Below are positions 15,521-23,382 of a stretch of 26,503 nucleotides of DNA, in pieces. The notes under the pieces were generated by a model. That model was not told where the DNA came from. It made no database searches and saw only the letters and a list, made by a program, of their open reading frames with translations. Each line of letters begins with the position of its first letter. Position 1 is the first letter of the stretch. Made by a program: the position numbers and the translations under genes. Origin of the DNA: Planctomycetaceae bacterium (GTDB taxonomy: Bacteria > Planctomycetota > Phycisphaerae > Phycisphaerales > SM1A02); NCBI GenBank assembly GCA_002684315.1, contig NYVB01000139.1, forward strand, positions 1 through 26,503, written 5' to 3'.

Positions 15521-16243
15521 ATGTCACTCCAAGAAGTCATACGAGTCCTTCGTAGCAGCACCGAATCATTGACGTTTTCGTCCCCCGTAACACATGTCTA
15601 CGCCCCTCTTTCCTACGCCTCCTCGGCGGTCGACAGGTACGTGGAGCGATATGCACGAGTGGGCATTGACGCGCTTTTTCTTGGGATGAATCCAGGACCA
15701 TGGGGGATGGCGCAGACTGGCATACCATTTGGCGAAGTCGCTCATGTACGTGATTTTCTGGGTATCGACGAAGTGATCCACAAGCCCGAGATCGAGCATC
15801 CCAAGCGTCCTGTGACTGGTTTCGCGTGTTCGCGCAGCGAGGTCAGTGGTCGGAGGTTCTGGGAGTGGGTTGATGCGAGATTTCAGGGGCCAGATGCGTT
15901 CTTCGAGCGATTCTTCGTCTGGAACTGGTGCCCGCTGGCCTTTCTCGAGGACACTGGGCGCAATCGAACTCCCGACAAGCTTCCAATCGAGGAACGGCGC
16001 TCGCTTGAGGAAGCCTGTGACGCAGCGCTTCGCGGGATCGTCGAGGTGCTGAAGCCTCGCCGAGTGATTGGGATTGGTGGTTATGCCTGCAAGCGAGCTC
16101 GAATCGCCTTGGATGACGAGTCACTGGAAATTGACAGTATCCTTCATCCAAGTCCAGCCTCACCTGCCGCCAACCGTGGTTGGGCCCCACAGATCGAGGC
16201 TCAGCTCGAAGCGCTCGGTGTCGAACTCCCCGCCGGTTCCTGA
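15521..16243 (+). CDS. SMUG1-type uracil-DNA glycosylase
   Basis: This enzyme removes uracil and related lesions from DNA at the start of base excision repair. The 240-residue protein carries the SMUG1 signatures. GMNPGPWGMAQTG (55-67) is the catalytic/water-activating motif. FVWNWCPLAF (132-141) includes the base-recognition asparagine. HPSPASPAANRGW (209-221) is the intercalating-loop motif with the catalytic histidine. SMUG1 is best known from animals, with scattered bacterial members including planctomycetes. A GTG at 15515 would add two residues. No Shine-Dalgarno is visible. It converges with the XylR-type regulator (stops adjacent). Confidence 0.92.
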   Translation: MSLQEVIRVLRSSTESLTFSSPVTHVYAPLSYASSAVDRYVERYARVGIDALFLGMNPGPWGMAQTGIPFGEVAHVRDFLGIDEVIHKPEIEHPKRPVTGFACSRSEVSGRRFWEWVDARFQGPDAFFERFFVWNWCPLAFLEDTGRNRTPDKLPIEERRSLEEACDAALRGIVEVLKPRRVIGIGGYACKRARIALDDESLEIDSILHPSPASPAANRGWAPQIEAQLEALGVELPAGS

Positions 16244-17410
16244 TCAGTGAAGAGAACGTCTGAAGGCTGCGGGTGTCGTGGCGAATCTCTTCTTGAACAC
16301 CAGACCCAATCGTCTTGAGTCGGTGAAGCCTGATTGTCTCGCAAGCTTTTCAAGAGGCATGTCCGTTTCCTGAAGCAGCCTTCGAGCTCGTGCCAGTCGC
16401 TGGCGCATGAGTTCATCATGGACCGTCCGGTCCAAGGCCTCGCGGAATCTTCTTTCCAAGGTGCGCCGCGAGCACTGAGACGCATCCGCGATGTCATCAA
16501 CCGAGATCTGCTCGGTCAGATTGGCGCGAATGTATGAGACCGCCTTCACGACCGCATGGTCCTTTGTGGCGACGAGATCGGTCGACTGACGTTCGATGAC
16601 CTGGACGGGGGGGAGGAGCGTTCCGCTTTCAGTGACTTCTCCCTCGAGTATCTGTTGCAGGATGCGAGCGGCGGCACGTCCGATCTGGACGGCTGGAACC
16701 TCGATGCTCGAAAGTGTGGGTGTCGTGAACAGGCATTCGAATTCATCATTGTCCACGGAAAGAATCGAGAGCTCCTCGGGGATGCGAAGTCCGAGTTGAT
16801 TGGCGGCATTCGTCACCGTTCTCGCCGAGACATCATTGGACACGAAAATCGCGCAGGGGCGTGGCAACTGCAGAAGCCAGCGCTCGATCTCCTCCTCGGT
16901 TCGAATCCAGCTTTCATCCCGGTGCCTGCTGAGCAGGGGATCCGCATGGCACGAGAGGACCGTGTACCCGGCGGATTCGATGCGTTCTCGAAAACCGTGT
17001 TCTCGTTCAATGCTGAATCCGGTGGTTGATGACCCAAAAAAAGCGAATGAGATGTGACCGTGTTCGAGGAAGTGTTCCGCAGCAAGTCTGCCGGCTGCGA
17101 AATGATCCACGTCGACCACTGGAAAGATGTCGGTGCCCAATGCGCTCGTGGTGCTGACCACCGGGCCGCCCCATGCGACGAGTCCTTCGGCGAACTCTGG
17201 ATCCGTGATGTGTCCGATCACGCCATCCGGGGCCCACTCACGCAATGCAGGAAGGTTGCGGGGTTCAGGATTCGCCTGGTGGACGATCCAATTGGCATGT
17301 CCCACCAAGTGCTCGTAAATGCCTCGCAAGGCAAGTCGGTTGTATGCGAAACCATGGTCCATCAAAAGGGCCACTCTTCTGGGCGGCGTGATGTGATGCG
17401 GTTGATTCAC
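16244..17410 (-). CDS. XylR-type regulator: LacI-like sensor plus AraC DNA-binding domain
   Basis: This 388-residue regulator has a periplasmic-binding-protein-like sensor in the LacI/GalR style (about 10-275; VDVDHFAAGRLAAEHFLEHGH, CAIFVSNDVSARTV, SILSVDNDEFE). A C-terminal AraC double helix-turn-helix follows (about 285-388; ISVDDIADASQCSRRTLERRFREALDR, then MPLEKLARQSGFTDSRRLGLVFKKRFATTPAAFR). It lacks the N-terminal LacI DNA-binding domain. E. coli XylR has the same layout and binds xylose; planctomycetes carry many such proteins for sugar control. The start is a GTG at 17410 with a strong AAAGGAG five nucleotides upstream. It lies 43 bp after an MBL hydrolase gene and probably in one transcript with it. 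The ligand is unknown. Confidence 0.92.
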   Translation of the reverse strand: MNQPHHITPPRRVALLMDHGFAYNRLALRGIYEHLVGHANWIVHQANPEPRNLPALREWAPDGVIGHITDPEFAEGLVAWGGPVVSTTSALGTDIFPVVDVDHFAAGRLAAEHFLEHGHISFAFFGSSTTGFSIEREHGFRERIESAGYTVLSCHADPLLSRHRDESWIRTEEEIERWLLQLPRPCAIFVSNDVSARTVTNAANQLGLRIPEELSILSVDNDEFECLFTTPTLSSIEVPAVQIGRAAARILQQILEGEVTESGTLLPPVQVIERQSTDLVATKDHAVVKAVSYIRANLTEQISVDDIADASQCSRRTLERRFREALDRTVHDELMRQRLARARRLLQETDMPLEKLARQSGFTDSRRLGLVFKKRFATTPAAFRRSLH

Positions 17411-17453
17411 CCGGCTCCTTTCGGCATCTCTGCGACATCATCTCCATGACCGA

Positions 17454-18356
17454 TCATTGCGACAGCCAGCGTGAGACACCATCGTAATTGGCTCGGTAGA
17501 AACCGGGCTGGCAGTATGCGGCAAGTGTCTCGTACGAGACTCCATACGCTCGTGCGCGATTCTGATGCCATGCACGATGCTCTTCAGGAAGATGTGCTCC
17601 GTTCTTCGTGATCATATCCTTGAGGAAGTCCACTTCCGCATTCAATTCGATTCTCACTGAGTCGAGAAACCCTGATTCGATCGTCGCACGCCCGTAATGT
17701 GTGAGCCAAAGTGATTCGGCACCGGTCGACTGAATTGCTTCCAGGCTCTGCTCCCAAGCCTCGAGGTCGAATTCCGGAGGGACCATGGGGATCGTGGGGA
17801 AATCGGTCCCGGGTATTCGCATCCCTGCGGCGTCACCGCAGAACACGTGTGATTTCTCCCCATCTTTCAAAATCCAGGCGTGGTGGTGCTTTGCATGTCC
17901 CGGGGTCTCGAGAGCCTTGAAGGTGAGGCTGCCGATGGAGACCGACGTTCCGTCACTGACCTCCTTCACTCTCTGGGATTGGTTTGATTTCATGACCCCC
18001 AGTTCGGATTCAAGCTGCGCGCCGAAGACTCGAAGTGCACTGGCATTCAGTCGTTCCGGATCAATGAGATGCCTGACACCTCTTGGGTGCACATGGGCAT
18101 GGCAGTGATCACTTGTCAGGTAACCGCTTGCTCCGGCATGATCGAGGTGGATGTGGGTCAGAATGAGGCCATTCAGGTCGTGGGCCGAGACTCCGGCTGA
18201 TTCAAGGCCTGCCATGAGCCGTTCCAGGCAGGCTGCCGGTCCGGATTCGACCAGGCATCTTGTCTCACCCTGAGTGACGAGAAACGCTCCTGCCGCTTCT
18301 TTTTGTCCCATGTAACCAAGGTCTATGGGGAGGATGTTGACTTCATGTTGCGTCAT
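17454..18356 (-). CDS. MBL-fold metallo-hydrolase
   Basis: This 300-residue protein has the metallo-beta-lactamase fold signature THIHLDHAG (67-75), with H68, H70, D72 and H73. HVHP follows, then TPGHAKHHHAW and FCGDAAG, which supply the remaining metal ligands, and LTHYG near the end of the core domain. A C-terminal extension of about 60 residues is predicted helical. There is no signal peptide, so it is cytosolic. The substrate is not predictable; it resembles glyoxalase-II/lactonase-like hydrolases in general layout. AGGAG about 10 nt upstream supports the start. It is the first gene of a two-gene unit with the XylR-type regulator and divergent from sodN. Confidence 0.9.
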   Translation of the reverse strand: MTQHEVNILPIDLGYMGQKEAAGAFLVTQGETRCLVESGPAACLERLMAGLESAGVSAHDLNGLILTHIHLDHAGASGYLTSDHCHAHVHPRGVRHLIDPERLNASALRVFGAQLESELGVMKSNQSQRVKEVSDGTSVSIGSLTFKALETPGHAKHHHAWILKDGEKSHVFCGDAAGMRIPGTDFPTIPMVPPEFDLEAWEQSLEAIQSTGAESLWLTHYGRATIESGFLDSVRIELNAEVDFLKDMITKNGAHLPEEHRAWHQNRARAYGVSYETLAAYCQPGFYRANYDGVSRWLSQ

Positions 18357-18410
18357 TGGTCATCTGCTCCTGTCTCGTTCCTGATCCTAGCTCTTTCCTC
18401 CATTTCTTTC

Positions 18411-18430
18411 TGAATCCGCGTGAGGATTCA
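18411..18430. promoter_or_regulatory. 20-bp palindrome upstream of the Ni-SOD gene
   Basis: TGAATCC-GCGTGA-GGATTCA is a perfect 7-bp inverted repeat with 6-bp spacer, ending 40 bp before the sodN ATG. It could be an operator for a metal- or redox-responsive regulator or a leader hairpin. It does not match the Nur box that I recall from Streptomyces. Confidence 0.4.
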
Positions 18431-18470
18431 TGGATACCATGGCATATCAACCACTCACGGAGTTCCATTC

Positions 18471-19070
18471 ATGTTCACTCTCAAGACCCTCTTCGCCGCC
18501 CTCACGTGCCTCGGTCTATTGGGCTTTTCCCTCCACGCATCAGGGACCGTCGCCTCGAAAAACGGGCCGAATCATTCCACCGCCTCACTTCTGGCCTCAG
18601 CATCACTCGGCCATTGCGAGATTCCCTGTGGTATCTACGACGACCATGCTGAAATCCAGAGAATGCTTCTGGATGCGGAAACCATCCGCAAGGCCTCCGC
18701 TCAAATCACGATTCTCGCTGAGCGCATCGATGCTGCCAGTCTGAATACGATCTCCCGCTGGGTGGGTGTCAAGGAAGAGCACTCCAAGAACATTCAGCAT
18801 GTGAATGCCTGGTATTTCATGACACAACGAATCAAGCCGGTCGAAGTCGGAGCTGACGGATACGACGAGTATGTCATGAGACTCGGTTCGCATCATCTGG
18901 TGAGCATCGCCGCGATGAAGGCGGCTCAGTCTCTCGAGCCATCTGTTCAGTCCGAGCTCGCTCGCGCGATTCAGGCCGTTGCGAAGTGGTATCCACCATC
19001 GCCGAAGCAGGCTGGCCTGACTTCCGATTCAGACGATTGGAATCCTGTGGCGAACCGTTCCACGCCCTGA
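18471..19070 (+). CDS. sodN: Nickel superoxide dismutase with an export leader
   Basis: Ni-SOD converts superoxide to oxygen and peroxide. The diagnostic nickel hook HCxxPCGxY is present as HCEIPCGIY; H48 would be residue 1 of the mature enzyme, followed by C49, C53 and Y56. Downstream, RWVGVKEEHSKNIQHVNAWYFMTQRIKP matches the family's helical bundle. The chosen ATG at 18471 has CGGAG about 8 nt upstream and starts a hydrophobic signal peptide (FTLKTLFAALTCLGLLGF). The leader is therefore 47 residues, much longer than the ~14-residue propeptide of Streptomyces SodN. The mature part, about 152 residues, exceeds the usual ~117 through a C-terminal tail. No SodX-like maturation protease is adjacent. 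The likely location is the cell envelope. A ThuA gene follows 58 bp downstream. Confidence 0.92.
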   Translation: MFTLKTLFAALTCLGLLGFSLHASGTVASKNGPNHSTASLLASASLGHCEIPCGIYDDHAEIQRMLLDAETIRKASAQITILAERIDAASLNTISRWVGVKEEHSKNIQHVNAWYFMTQRIKPVEVGADGYDEYVMRLGSHHLVSIAAMKAAQSLEPSVQSELARAIQAVAKWYPPSPKQAGLTSDSDDWNPVANRSTP

Positions 19071-19128
19071 CTCATTGAATGTGCGACATGTCCCAGTCCT
19101 CCATTTTTCCACTCCTCGGAATCCCCCA

Positions 19129-20004
19129 ATGTTCCACCGCTCCCTGATTGCCTTGCTTTGCGTTCTTTTTCCTGCTTGTTCCATGGCGGAGGGAGCGTCC
19201 CCTTTCAAGCACCTGCGACAGGACACCGGGTCATCCTCGGTTGCGGCAGCCGACTCGATGCTGATCTTCAGCAAGACCGCTGGCTTTCGTCATGACTCGA
19301 TTGCTGAAGGAATCATGTGCTTCCGTGAGCTTGGTGCCGAACTGGGGCTCAAGATCATCGCCACTGAAGATGCTTCCGTCTTCAATTCCAAGAACCTGTC
19401 TTCCGTGCGAGTCGTGATATTCCTCAATACGACTGGAGACATTCTGAATGCAGTCGAGGAAGCGGCTTTCGAGTCCTACATTCGAAACGGGGGGGCGTGG
19501 CTCGGTGTTCACGCGGCAGCTGATACCGAGTATGAGTGGGAATTCTATAAAGGCCTCGTCGGGGCGTATTTCAAGTCACATCCCGCCATTCAGCCGGCAC
19601 GAATCAACATCGAAATCAAGGACCACCCGTCGACGCGCATGTTGCCCGGGCTCTGGAATCGCACTGACGAGTGGTACACGTACACCCTGAGCCCCCGAGA
19701 TGACGTGACAGTGCTCGCGAGTCTCGATGAGGACAGCTTTTCCGGTGGAGGCATGAATGGGGACCATCCGATCGCATGGTGTCATGAATACGAGGGCGGC
19801 CGTGCGTTGTATACCGGTGGGGGGCATACGAAAGAGTCCTATCGTGAGCCGAAGTTTCGAGCTCATCTCAAGGGCTCTCTCGAGTGGTTGCTCACCGCTG
19901 ATGCGAGTCCGGATCCTGATTCGACTGCGGATCCTGAATCGACCGGCAGCAAAGGTCCTGCTGAAAAAGGGCCTGCTGTGGAAGTACCGACAAGAACGAA
20001 CTGA
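19129..20004 (+). CDS. Exported ThuA-domain protein
   Basis: The frame starts at 19075, but the ATG at 19129 starts a clear export signal (MFHRSLIALLCVLFPACSMAEG), giving 291 residues. FPAC could be a lipobox, or cleavage could follow SMA. The ThuA (trehalose-utilisation-like, class I glutamine amidotransferase-like) fold covers about residues 40-255. Its hallmarks are FSKTAGFRHDSI, VVIFLNTTGD, GGAWLGVHAAADTEYEWEFY, HPSTRMLPG, DEWYTY, HPIAWCHEYEGGRALYTGGGHT and FRAHLKGSLEWLL. The C-terminal ~40 residues are low-complexity (Asp/Ser/Pro, then Lys/Pro). Such proteins are abundant in planctomycetes and are associated with sugar catabolism; the reaction is not established. It may be co-transcribed with sodN. 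Confidence 0.9.
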   Translation: MFHRSLIALLCVLFPACSMAEGASPFKHLRQDTGSSSVAAADSMLIFSKTAGFRHDSIAEGIMCFRELGAELGLKIIATEDASVFNSKNLSSVRVVIFLNTTGDILNAVEEAAFESYIRNGGAWLGVHAAADTEYEWEFYKGLVGAYFKSHPAIQPARINIEIKDHPSTRMLPGLWNRTDEWYTYTLSPRDDVTVLASLDEDSFSGGGMNGDHPIAWCHEYEGGRALYTGGGHTKESYREPKFRAHLKGSLEWLLTADASPDPDSTADPESTGSKGPAEKGPAVEVPTRTN

Positions 20005-20042
20005 TCCTGAGCGGGAGATGCACAGTCACCTCGACGTCTGCG

Positions 20043-20753
20043 TCACGGCGTCGGATTCGAGGGCGTGCACGATTCGTAGGCTTTCAGGGCATGGCGAGCG
20101 ACATGGGCCACGATGATGACCACGGTCACTGTCACTGCGAATCCAAAGCCCATGATCGCGAAGTGCGCGTCGGAGAGGTTGTCGGCATGTGCCGCTCGTT
20201 TGGCGACATGTGCCGCCATGCTGCCAAAGTAGACGGTTGCGAAGTTGCCCGGTATCACTCCGGCCAACGAAAAGAGATATGGCTTGAACTTGGAATCGCT
20301 GGCTCCGAGTGCCAGGTTCAGGAATCCATAGCTGAATGGTCCCAGTCTCAAAAGGACCATCAATTTGAAGCCTTCATCCGTGGTCGCTTGTTCGATCGCT
20401 GAAAGCTTCGGGTGCTTTCGGAGAAATCTGGTCACGAATTTTCTGAGGAACCAGCGAGCGATCCAGAACCAGACGATCGCACCCAGAAAATTGACGAGGA
20501 CCACGAGTGCGAATCCCTTGCCCAGTCCGAAAGCCACTCCTGCGGCCACCGCCAGCACTGATTCAGGAAGTTGGAATCCTGTCAGGATGATGAAGAGAAC
20601 GATGAAGACGAACGGCCCCCAGATTCCAATACTCGTCACCCAGTTTTCGAATTCAGGGATCATCTCACCGAAATACCGACCACCAAACCCGATCGCAACG
20701 ATGAGTGCGATGATCACAAGAATCTTGGTCACGATTTTGATGATGTGGGACAT
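20043..20753 (-). CDS. TVP38/VTT-domain membrane protein
   Basis: This 236-residue integral membrane protein has the VTT (SNARE-associated, DedA-related) domain: PFVFIVLFIILTGFQLPESVLAVAAGVAFG, a re-entrant G-rich segment, NFLGAIVWFWIARWFLRKFV, and LLRLGPFSYGFLNLALGASDSKFKPYLFSLAGVIPGNFATVYFGS. Five to six helices are expected. Family members are implicated in lipid scrambling and membrane homeostasis. The frame opens at 20792, but GAGGAA six nucleotides before the ATG at 20753 decides the start. It is divergent from the acyl-CoA dehydrogenase gene (81 bp) and convergent with the ThuA gene. Confidence 0.9.
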   Translation of the reverse strand: MSHIIKIVTKILVIIALIVAIGFGGRYFGEMIPEFENWVTSIGIWGPFVFIVLFIILTGFQLPESVLAVAAGVAFGLGKGFALVVLVNFLGAIVWFWIARWFLRKFVTRFLRKHPKLSAIEQATTDEGFKLMVLLRLGPFSYGFLNLALGASDSKFKPYLFSLAGVIPGNFATVYFGSMAAHVAKRAAHADNLSDAHFAIMGFGFAVTVTVVIIVAHVARHALKAYESCTPSNPTP

Positions 20754-20834
20754 CCAGAGTTCCTCAAGTGACTCCAAAAATAACAGACCCACGTCTGGAT
20801 GTCGAAGCCCTCAAGGGTCGGATATCATGCTCTC

Positions 20835-22022
20835 ATGACCCTCTCAGAAGATTCCATCAGAGATTTCTACCATCTTGATTCGAAGCTGACTCCCAAAGAG
20901 CTGGATCTCCGTGACAACGTGGCGAACTGGGTCGCCCAGAAATTCATGCCACGTGTCACCGAATACTGGGAGTCAGGAGATCTTCCGCGAAGCATCGCCC
21001 CTGAACTTGGTTCGCTGGGGGTCTTCGGTTCCGGTCTCGAGGGATACGGTGGTGAAGCGTTGTCGCCCCGAGCGACTGGTGTGATCATGCGGGAGCTGGA
21101 GCGAGGCGACAGCGGATTGCGTACCTTCGCCTCCGTTCAAAGTTCCCTTGCGATGAACGCCATCTCCTTCTTCGGAACTCAGGCCCAGAAGAATGCCTGG
21201 CTTTCTGAAATGCGGTCTGGTGAAAAGCTCGGATGTTTCGCTCTTTCCGAACCGGAGTATGGATCGAACCCAGGTGGTATGGAAACTCTGGCCACTCGGG
21301 ATGGGTCGGGATGGATTCTGAACGGACGAAAGAAGTGGATCGGCAATGGTGACATTGCCGATGTCGCGGTCGTCTGGGCAAAGACTGTTGCGGGCGACCC
21401 TTCCTCGATTCGAGGATTTCTTGTTGATACAAGCCTTCCAGGGTTCGAGTCACGGCTGATGCCCGGCAAGTTGTCCCTGAGGTGTGCACGGACTTCCGAA
21501 CTCTCCTTTGATCAGATCTCGCTTCCAGCTGATGCGTTGATGGAGAATTCACCATCGGGATTGTCGGGTCCATTGGCATGTCTCAACGAAGCCCGTTACG
21601 GCATCGCATGGGGAATGGTCGGTGCTTCCGAGGCATGTTTGCGTGAGGTACGCGACTACGTTCTCGTCAGAGAATCATTTGAAAAGCCTTTGGCCGGCTT
21701 CCAGCTGGTTCAAGACAAGCTTGCCGAGATGTTGACCCTCACAACTCATTCTCACGTGCTTGTTGATCGGCTTTCGGAACTCAAAGCCATGGGTGGAAAC
21801 ATTTCGGACCAGATCAGTCTGGCCAAGTATTCAAACGTGGACAATGCCCGGAGGGTCGCCGCCTTGGGGCGTGATTTGCTTGGTGGTGTCGGTATTCTTC
21901 TCGACCACTGTCCGATCCGTCATCTCATCAATCTTGAAAGTGTCGCCACGTATGAAGGAACCCGGGACATCCATCGACTCGTCCTTGGGCGCCGAATGAC
22001 CGGAATGCAGGCATTCAGATGA
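20835..22022 (+). CDS. Acyl-CoA dehydrogenase, glutaryl-CoA dehydrogenase-like
   Basis: This FAD-dependent acyl-CoA dehydrogenase has 395 residues from the ATG at 20835; the frame extends to 20799. It carries ELERGDSGLRTFASVQSSLAM, the segment that includes the glutaryl-carboxylate-binding arginine of human GCDH (SGLR). CFALSEPEYGSNPGGMET binds FAD. The C-terminal ATYEGTRDIHRLVLGR has the catalytic glutamate (about E374). These features favour a glutaryl-CoA dehydrogenase-type enzyme over a generic chain-length dehydrogenase, but decarboxylation cannot be proven from sequence. It is isolated from other lysine or tryptophan catabolism genes. Its stop overlaps the next gene by 4 bp, so its partner in translation is a glycosyltransferase, which is unusual. 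Confidence 0.9.
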   Translation: MTLSEDSIRDFYHLDSKLTPKELDLRDNVANWVAQKFMPRVTEYWESGDLPRSIAPELGSLGVFGSGLEGYGGEALSPRATGVIMRELERGDSGLRTFASVQSSLAMNAISFFGTQAQKNAWLSEMRSGEKLGCFALSEPEYGSNPGGMETLATRDGSGWILNGRKKWIGNGDIADVAVVWAKTVAGDPSSIRGFLVDTSLPGFESRLMPGKLSLRCARTSELSFDQISLPADALMENSPSGLSGPLACLNEARYGIAWGMVGASEACLREVRDYVLVRESFEKPLAGFQLVQDKLAEMLTLTTHSHVLVDRLSELKAMGGNISDQISLAKYSNVDNARRVAALGRDLLGGVGILLDHCPIRHLINLESVATYEGTRDIHRLVLGRRMTGMQAFR

Positions 22023-23338
22023 ATCGCACGCCGGGTGAACCTCTTGGATTGGCTCGTTTCTGCTGGGTCTCGACATTCGTCCTGCTGGGGATGATGTGTC
22101 TTTTTCAGGCATTGAACTTTTTCAAGAACGCCGACATGGATTTTCGTATCTATTACGACGCTTCGATGGCCTTACGCACGGGGCAGGACATGTTTGCCGC
22201 GTGGAATCCCGATTCCCCTCTGACGTACATCTATCCGCCCTTCCTCGCCATTCTGTTCATCCCATTGACACTGCTTCCACTCGAAGTGGCTGCCGCGGTC
22301 TGGACCGTGATCAGCATGATTCTGCTTTTAGGATGTCTCTGGATCGGTGCGCGCGAGATCATGACTCGATTTGATGGTGCGCAGGATCTCGCGACGCTGC
22401 CGGTCATCATTCTGATCGCCACACTCCTCTCACTGCCTCGAATCAAGGCTGAAATAGACCAGGGGCAGGTTGATTATCTCGTTCTCATGGGAATCATTGG
22501 AAGTCTCGCGCTCCTTCGCAGGCATCCGTTTCTTGCAGGAGTCGTGCTTGGGCTGGTTGCCAACATCAAGTACCAGACCGTCATTTTCGTGCCATTGATC
22601 ATCATTCGGGGATGGTGGAGCACGTTGTTCGGATTCATTCTGGGCTCGATCGGAGTGGCCTTCTTTGGCGCATTCGTACTCGGCTGGGATGTGAATCTGG
22701 CGTATCTCACCGAGTCATTCTCGAGTCTCGTCCTCTTGTTCGGTGGCGAGCCGCCCGCTGATGCTGGGCCCATGGTCCTTCCACTCGATTGGGTGGACAG
22801 CGTGTCCTTGTCCAGCACGTTCGCTCGTTGGTCGAATGTGCTGGAGTGGGGCTCGGGCGGGACCTATTTGATGATCGGAGTCTCGGCCGTCCTCTGTCTT
22901 GGCATCGGTTGGTCGATCTATCTGCTGACCGGTGTTTCTCTTTTTCACGAGCGTGGCGGCGAGCGGGGGCGGACCTCAGCACGTTTTCAGGGACTCATCG
23001 CTCTCGAGTGGATCGGGCTTCTGGTCGCTGTCCTTGCGTTTGCGCCACAGACCAAGATGAGGCACCTTGCGATTCTGGTCCCTTTGATGATTCTGTCCGC
23101 ACAGTTTCTCGTCGTGAAGCGCGGTTCGGTTCATCGCCTGCCTCTGTTGCTGGCAACGATCTTCTGCGCGCTTGCGATGGTGCTTCCTTTGGAGACCGTG
23201 TCCGAGACATTCATCATGGGGCCTCGTGAAACGTGGCGAGCCAACGGAGGTGTGATCATTCCAATCCTTGGCATGTACTTCGTGGCGTTGTGGGTCGGTT
23301 GTCGCTGGGTGCAGAATACGTCTCAGTCTCAACAATGA
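22019..23338 (+). CDS. GT87-family membrane glycosyltransferase
   Basis: This 439-residue protein has about ten hydrophobic helices and the features of DUF2029/GT87 polyprenyl-phosphate-mannose-type glycosyltransferases. These are an extracytoplasmic loop after the first helix with DMDFRIYYDAS (catalytic aspartate near 41), and the signature SPLTYIYPPFLAILFIPLTLLP before helix 2-3. The family transfers mannose or similar sugars from a polyprenyl phosphate donor to envelope glycans. The start overlaps the acyl-CoA dehydrogenase stop (ATGA), so expression is probably coupled. It converges with the photolyase gene, with a 44-bp gap. The acceptor is unknown. Confidence 0.88.
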   Translation: MNRTPGEPLGLARFCWVSTFVLLGMMCLFQALNFFKNADMDFRIYYDASMALRTGQDMFAAWNPDSPLTYIYPPFLAILFIPLTLLPLEVAAAVWTVISMILLLGCLWIGAREIMTRFDGAQDLATLPVIILIATLLSLPRIKAEIDQGQVDYLVLMGIIGSLALLRRHPFLAGVVLGLVANIKYQTVIFVPLIIIRGWWSTLFGFILGSIGVAFFGAFVLGWDVNLAYLTESFSSLVLLFGGEPPADAGPMVLPLDWVDSVSLSSTFARWSNVLEWGSGGTYLMIGVSAVLCLGIGWSIYLLTGVSLFHERGGERGRTSARFQGLIALEWIGLLVAVLAFAPQTKMRHLAILVPLMILSAQFLVVKRGSVHRLPLLLATIFCALAMVLPLETVSETFIMGPRETWRANGGVIIPILGMYFVALWVGCRWVQNTSQSQQ

Positions 23339-23382
23339 TTCGATTTCTGGTCTGCCAGGCGGCCTCGTGAGAACCGATTCGA

